Assembly: GCF_004193775.1 (NCBI RefSeq)
Contig: NC_041019.1
Location: 13,006,204 to 13,070,203 of the forward strand
From: Glycine soja
Lineage: Eukaryota; Streptophyta; Magnoliopsida; Fabales; Fabaceae
Reading direction: 5' to 3'
DNA: 64,000 nt
Below are positions 60,546 to 64,000 of the stretch, one piece after another. Position numbers and translations under genes: made by a program. The notes under the pieces are model-generated. The model worked only from the letters and a program-made list of their open reading frames with translations, did no database searches and was not told where the DNA came from. The stretch's first letter is position 1. Each line of letters opens with the position of its first letter.

Positions 60546-61465
60546 GTCCAACAAAATAAAAAAAATTGGATTTTTTTTCGAATTTTGTGTGCTAAAGCAA
60601 AATCAATCTAAAATAGCTCGTGTTTGATTCAAATTCAAAATTTAAAGGCGAATTCATAGATTTTATCGAGCGGGTTCGAACAACCTAATAAATCCAACTC
60701 ATTTTACACTTCTAGTTTTTAGTGACAAAATCATAATTTATTATATCCATATAAGATGTTATTCTAAGAAAAAAATACACAAGATTATATATCTTTAAAA
60801 TATTTTTACCATACCCTTATATAAGTTTTTGATAGGCAATTACCCTGTATATAAGTATTCAACCATTAATACAATCAATTTTTTTTTTTTTTGCTTTCAA
60901 ATACTTTACAATGATTAATATTTGTTAATGGGTTGAAGTGCAATCTTTAGTCCACTTTAGAGTTTATACTGTCATTTTGACAAACCTTAAGGGGTGAGTA
61001 TCATTTTCTAAAAAATTTACTTGTAATACTTACGTTTTTAAGATGTTTCAAATTATTTTTGATACTTGTGTTCAAGCATATATGTTTAAATTTGTAAAGG
61101 CTATCCGTCTTCACTATCTAATCATATATTGAAAGATTTGTCTTTCACTTATCATATGAGGAAATACTTTAAGATCGAAAACAAAAAGCTTTTGTGACTC
61201 AATCAATATATAATAGTCAAGTAAACTAAATTGATAAATCAAGGTATAAACGTATTTATTGACTCAATCAATGGAAAAGGGATAAAAATGACAAGATACA
61301 AGTCAATATTAGGTTTTACAACAAAACTAGTAAAACCAGCAAATTTCAACATATACGTGTTCTCATACAAGAAATTAAAAAACTGTAAGAATAATGACAA
61401 TTATAACCTCTATATATGTTCATACATCATATATAACATATCTACCAAAGTTACTCACTCCAACC
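60546..61465. other. Intergenic DNA between Harbinger and the NAC exon
   Basis: AT-rich; probably includes the NAC 3' UTR near its right end. No other gene. Confidence 0.55.
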
Positions 61466-61900
61466 CTAAGAAAAGTAGGGTGGAATATATGTTTCGGTAC
61501 AATCAAACACCGTGGATGGATCGATTGCAAACTGAACCACAGATCTTAGGTCATCCCAATTCTCATTGGCAAATGCGTGGTCCTCAACATTATTCTGGTT
61601 CCAAAAATTTGGGTAAGGGGTGGTTGATGGGGCCTGAAGATGGGATAGTGGGCCAAATTGGCCCAAAAACAAGTGTTTCTTTTCATCAACTTGTCCAATA
61701 ACTGGTTTTCTTTCTATTTGTTGCATCATCATAGGGTCTCTGCAAATCAAATATGGCTTGCAGCAATTGTCAGAATCTAAGATGGATGCGTTGGAATTCA
61801 CAGGGTTTGGTTTGGTGGCTGGTGTTGAGTCTTTCAAGTTTGGAGCGTACTTCTTGAAAGATGGGATGCGTTTGAATATCCTGCAGAGTGTCCACACCTC
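61466..61900 (-). CDS. NAC-domain transcription factor, last exon only (partial gene)
   Basis: The minus strand starts at 61900, right after a GTGTTTGCAG acceptor, and ends at TAG 61466-61468, giving 144 codons. It opens EVWTLCRIFKRIPSFKKYAP, which is the end of NAC subdomain E (xEVWTLCRIFKR) as in the JUB1/NAC042 branch. A Ser/Pro/Asn-rich C-terminal tail with FANENWDDLRSVVQFAID follows, a plausible activation region. The DNA-binding subdomains A-D, and so the start of the gene, are not found on the minus strand up to 64,000. Either the last intron exceeds 2.1 kb and the gene continues beyond the window, or the 5' part is lost. The exon itself is undamaged. The subgroup assignment is tentative. 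Confidence 0.85.
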   Translation of the reverse strand, partial: EVWTLCRIFKRIPSFKKYAPNLKDSTPATKPNPVNSNASILDSDNCCKPYLICRDPMMMQQIERKPVIGQVDEKKHLFLGQFGPLSHLQAPSTTPYPNFWNQNNVEDHAFANENWDDLRSVVQFAIDPSTVFDCTETYIPPYFS

Positions 61901-64000
61901 CTGCAAACACATAAATGACATAGAGTCAATGATATTTTAGAGTTATTATTTATATTCATATATATTTAACTTCATTTATAATTTACTTTTCCCCATTTTT
62001 CCTTTTCTTTTTTCTTCTTAATGTCCATCTTATCATTTATTGTATCTATCAATTTTTTCTCTCTATCAGTCTTTCTTTCCCATACAGTACAATCCAAAAA
62101 CGAAGAAATTATTAAATAATCTCATATCACTACATGTCTTTGATTGGTTAATTTTAATATGACATATATTTAATTTTTTAATTTGTGAAAAAATCAATAA
62201 TTCTTAATTATATATCATATGGATATTAATTTGGATCATGATGGTGCCCGATTGACCACCTAATATTTTTTCCAAAAAAATACGATATATGTTTAACATT
62301 TTTCAACACTTTAATGGTTACTTGTACAGCGGGATTTTGGGGTATAGAAAACTCACTTTGAAAATTTTAAGTAATCTTGTCATACCAAAATTTTGTGTAT
62401 ATTTCTCTCATTCTAATAAATTTTGGTAAGACCGCACTTATTTAATGTCTATAAGAAAAAGTTGGATGCAATTATTTTTTGAAAAAGACACAATTTTTTG
62501 TAACAAGATCATGAAAAATATTGAAGACTCATTCCGAGAGACTGGGTCATGCTTAATAAAGGGGAATTGCATGTGTTTTGTAAGTCATGACAGTTACGTT
62601 CAACCAAAATGTCAGTATTCAACGGGGTTGACTTTGCCATATCTGTAAAGTTCATTATATGGGAAGCAATCGACCAGAAAATTTCCTGTCTTATTTTCAG
62701 ACGTTCTATATAAATGATCATTATTTTACTATTGCAAAAGCTTTTTTTTTTTTGGTATTTTCTAATACCTATTCCCATGTATTTTTTATTTTGTATTTTT
62801 TTTTTACATAAATGACATCATTCAAAATAAAAATTTCAAGATACTGCATATAGCATCAAGCAATTAAGCATGTTGTAATATTTTGGGGAATCATAAGATG
62901 ATTTATTAGTTAGAGGAGGGACATAAAAGTTGAAGTGATGCTAAGGAGGTTATGCGTCTGAATTTCTTTGCTAACATAACATTTTGATTATTAATATTTG
63001 TCGATGAAAAAGTTTTAATTTTTTGGTATTTAAAAACAAGTTTTAATTTTTTTTGTTGTTGTTGAATAAAGCAAGTTTTAATTTAGTTCTATATAAAATG
63101 ATGCAGAATAAAGCAAGTTTTAATTTAGTTAATTCTATACAAATGATGCAGGAATATAAGTTTAAGATAGTACAGTAAAAAAGTTAATCAAGTAAATATT
63201 ATTTATTAATTTAATTGTAATGGCTTACTAGGCTTAATTAATTTTTTTAAATAACCTAAAAAATAAATTAGTGTTTGATTTGATTTGATTTATTTTTTAA
63301 AGTTTTTCTTTATCTTAAATGGAGAATGCAAACCAAGTAGTCAAGTACAATATAAAAAACTATAAATAAAAGTATTTTTAATGAACATGTTCTGAAAAGT
63401 AATGTTTTTACTTTCTATAAAAACTAGTTGGAAGAGTACTAGAGAATTTTTAAAAAGTTGAATCAAACAATATCTTAGCTTAACTTACTAAATAAGTTAA
63501 GTTAGACCTATTGCAAATTGGCTCATAGACCCTCAACATCATCTAATTTATTTCTATCCTAACCTAAAATACTTTTACAAAAGTTAATTAAATTTTGAAT
63601 GCAATGTAATATATTTGACTAACCTAATATTGTTCTATAAAAACAAACTAGATAGGAAACCTAGAAGTGGTCCAAATCTGGCTCAACAGGCTCAGACATT
63701 TATTTTAACTGACCGAATTTTGATTGATACAAAATGGTCTTATAGTGAATATAATGCAATTATGAGATTAGACCATAACTGGATAAATATCTGGTTCCTA
63801 GTCAAATCAGATTCGATTCATTTTGTTAATTAATATTATTACTTATCAAAGAAAACCTATATATGTTATGACTATATGAAATCAATTAATGGAAATCAGA
63901 GTTTTTATTTCTTTTATCAAAATAAAGAATTTTATTACGTAGTATAAGTAGTATTCCTATCCATTGTAATTAAGACCATCATAAAATGCAATAATATTGA
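61901..64000. other. NAC intron or flank, no exon seen
   Basis: AT-rich DNA with no NAC subdomain motif and no other gene on either strand. Consistent with a long last intron. Confidence 0.55.
63064..63150. repeat. 42-bp tandem duplication
   Basis: gaataaagcaagttttaatt at 63064 and 63106, both followed by tagtt and, later, atgatgca. Confidence 0.85.

Noticed and set aside
61231..61701. Plus-strand open frame of 156 codons
   Set aside because: Overlaps the NAC exon on the other strand; its N-terminal half is low-complexity AT-rich DNA.

Overview
This window is nuclear DNA of a dicot plant, most likely a soybean-like legume. The evidence is plant intron structure, very AT-rich intergenic DNA with long (AT)n tracts, plant transposon families (Copia, Gypsy, CACTA, FAR1-type Mutator, PIF/Harbinger, LINE) and legume-style repeats such as the TAATCGATTA clusters. 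The species is an inference. Very little of the 64 kb is ordinary host gene. It is a layered transposon landscape.

Layout. 1-1.5 kb: a decayed Ty3/Gypsy protease-RT fragment (minus) abutting the last exon of a lectin-type receptor kinase (plus). 4.87-16.68 kb: a Ty1/Copia element on the minus strand with 477/479-bp LTRs, PBS, PPT and a TTTTT target duplication. Its 3' LTR is split by a complete 5,578-bp CACTA element (5048-10625, TSD TCC). The CACTA element carries host gene fragments, all on the minus strand: an intact two-exon ORF for a small membrane protein, one SSADH exon, the RAB2 first exon, a LINE tail and NUF2-like exons. 19.29-24.77 kb: a complete Mutator-like element (TSD TAAAAAGCT) with a FAR1-type transposase, an OTU protease domain, a companion ORF and arrays of a near-palindromic motif just inside both ends. 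25.4-28.7 kb: two diverged copies of a repeat rich in TAATCGATTA.

31.68-36.13 kb: a GDSL esterase/lipase gene with three exons and 354 codons. It is the only host gene that looks intact and complete. 37.0-39.7 kb: a plant-mobile-domain (PMD/MAIN-like) pseudogene. 39.9-43.3 kb: the LRR part of an NBS-LRR resistance pseudogene, split by a ~2-kb foldback element. 45.2-47.7 kb: a degenerate ~250-bp tandem array. 48.4-52.4 kb: a second Mutator-like unit carrying a PMD pseudogene, a mudrA N-terminal remnant and a GW/RGG-rich fragment, again with short repeats near each end. 53.14-60.54 kb: a complete PIF/Harbinger element (TSD TGA) with a Myb-like gene and a DDE transposase, both carrying nonsense codons. 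61.47-61.90 kb: the last exon of a NAC transcription factor (minus), whose earlier exons are not in the window.

How it fits together. The host genes (GDSL, NAC, NBS-LRR, receptor kinase) are islands between nested insertions, and several have been cut by them. The order of events can be read directly at 4.9-16.7 kb (Copia first, CACTA later) and at 39.9-43.3 kb (resistance gene first, foldback later). Terminal repeats and target duplications were matched by eye. No alignment or database search was run.
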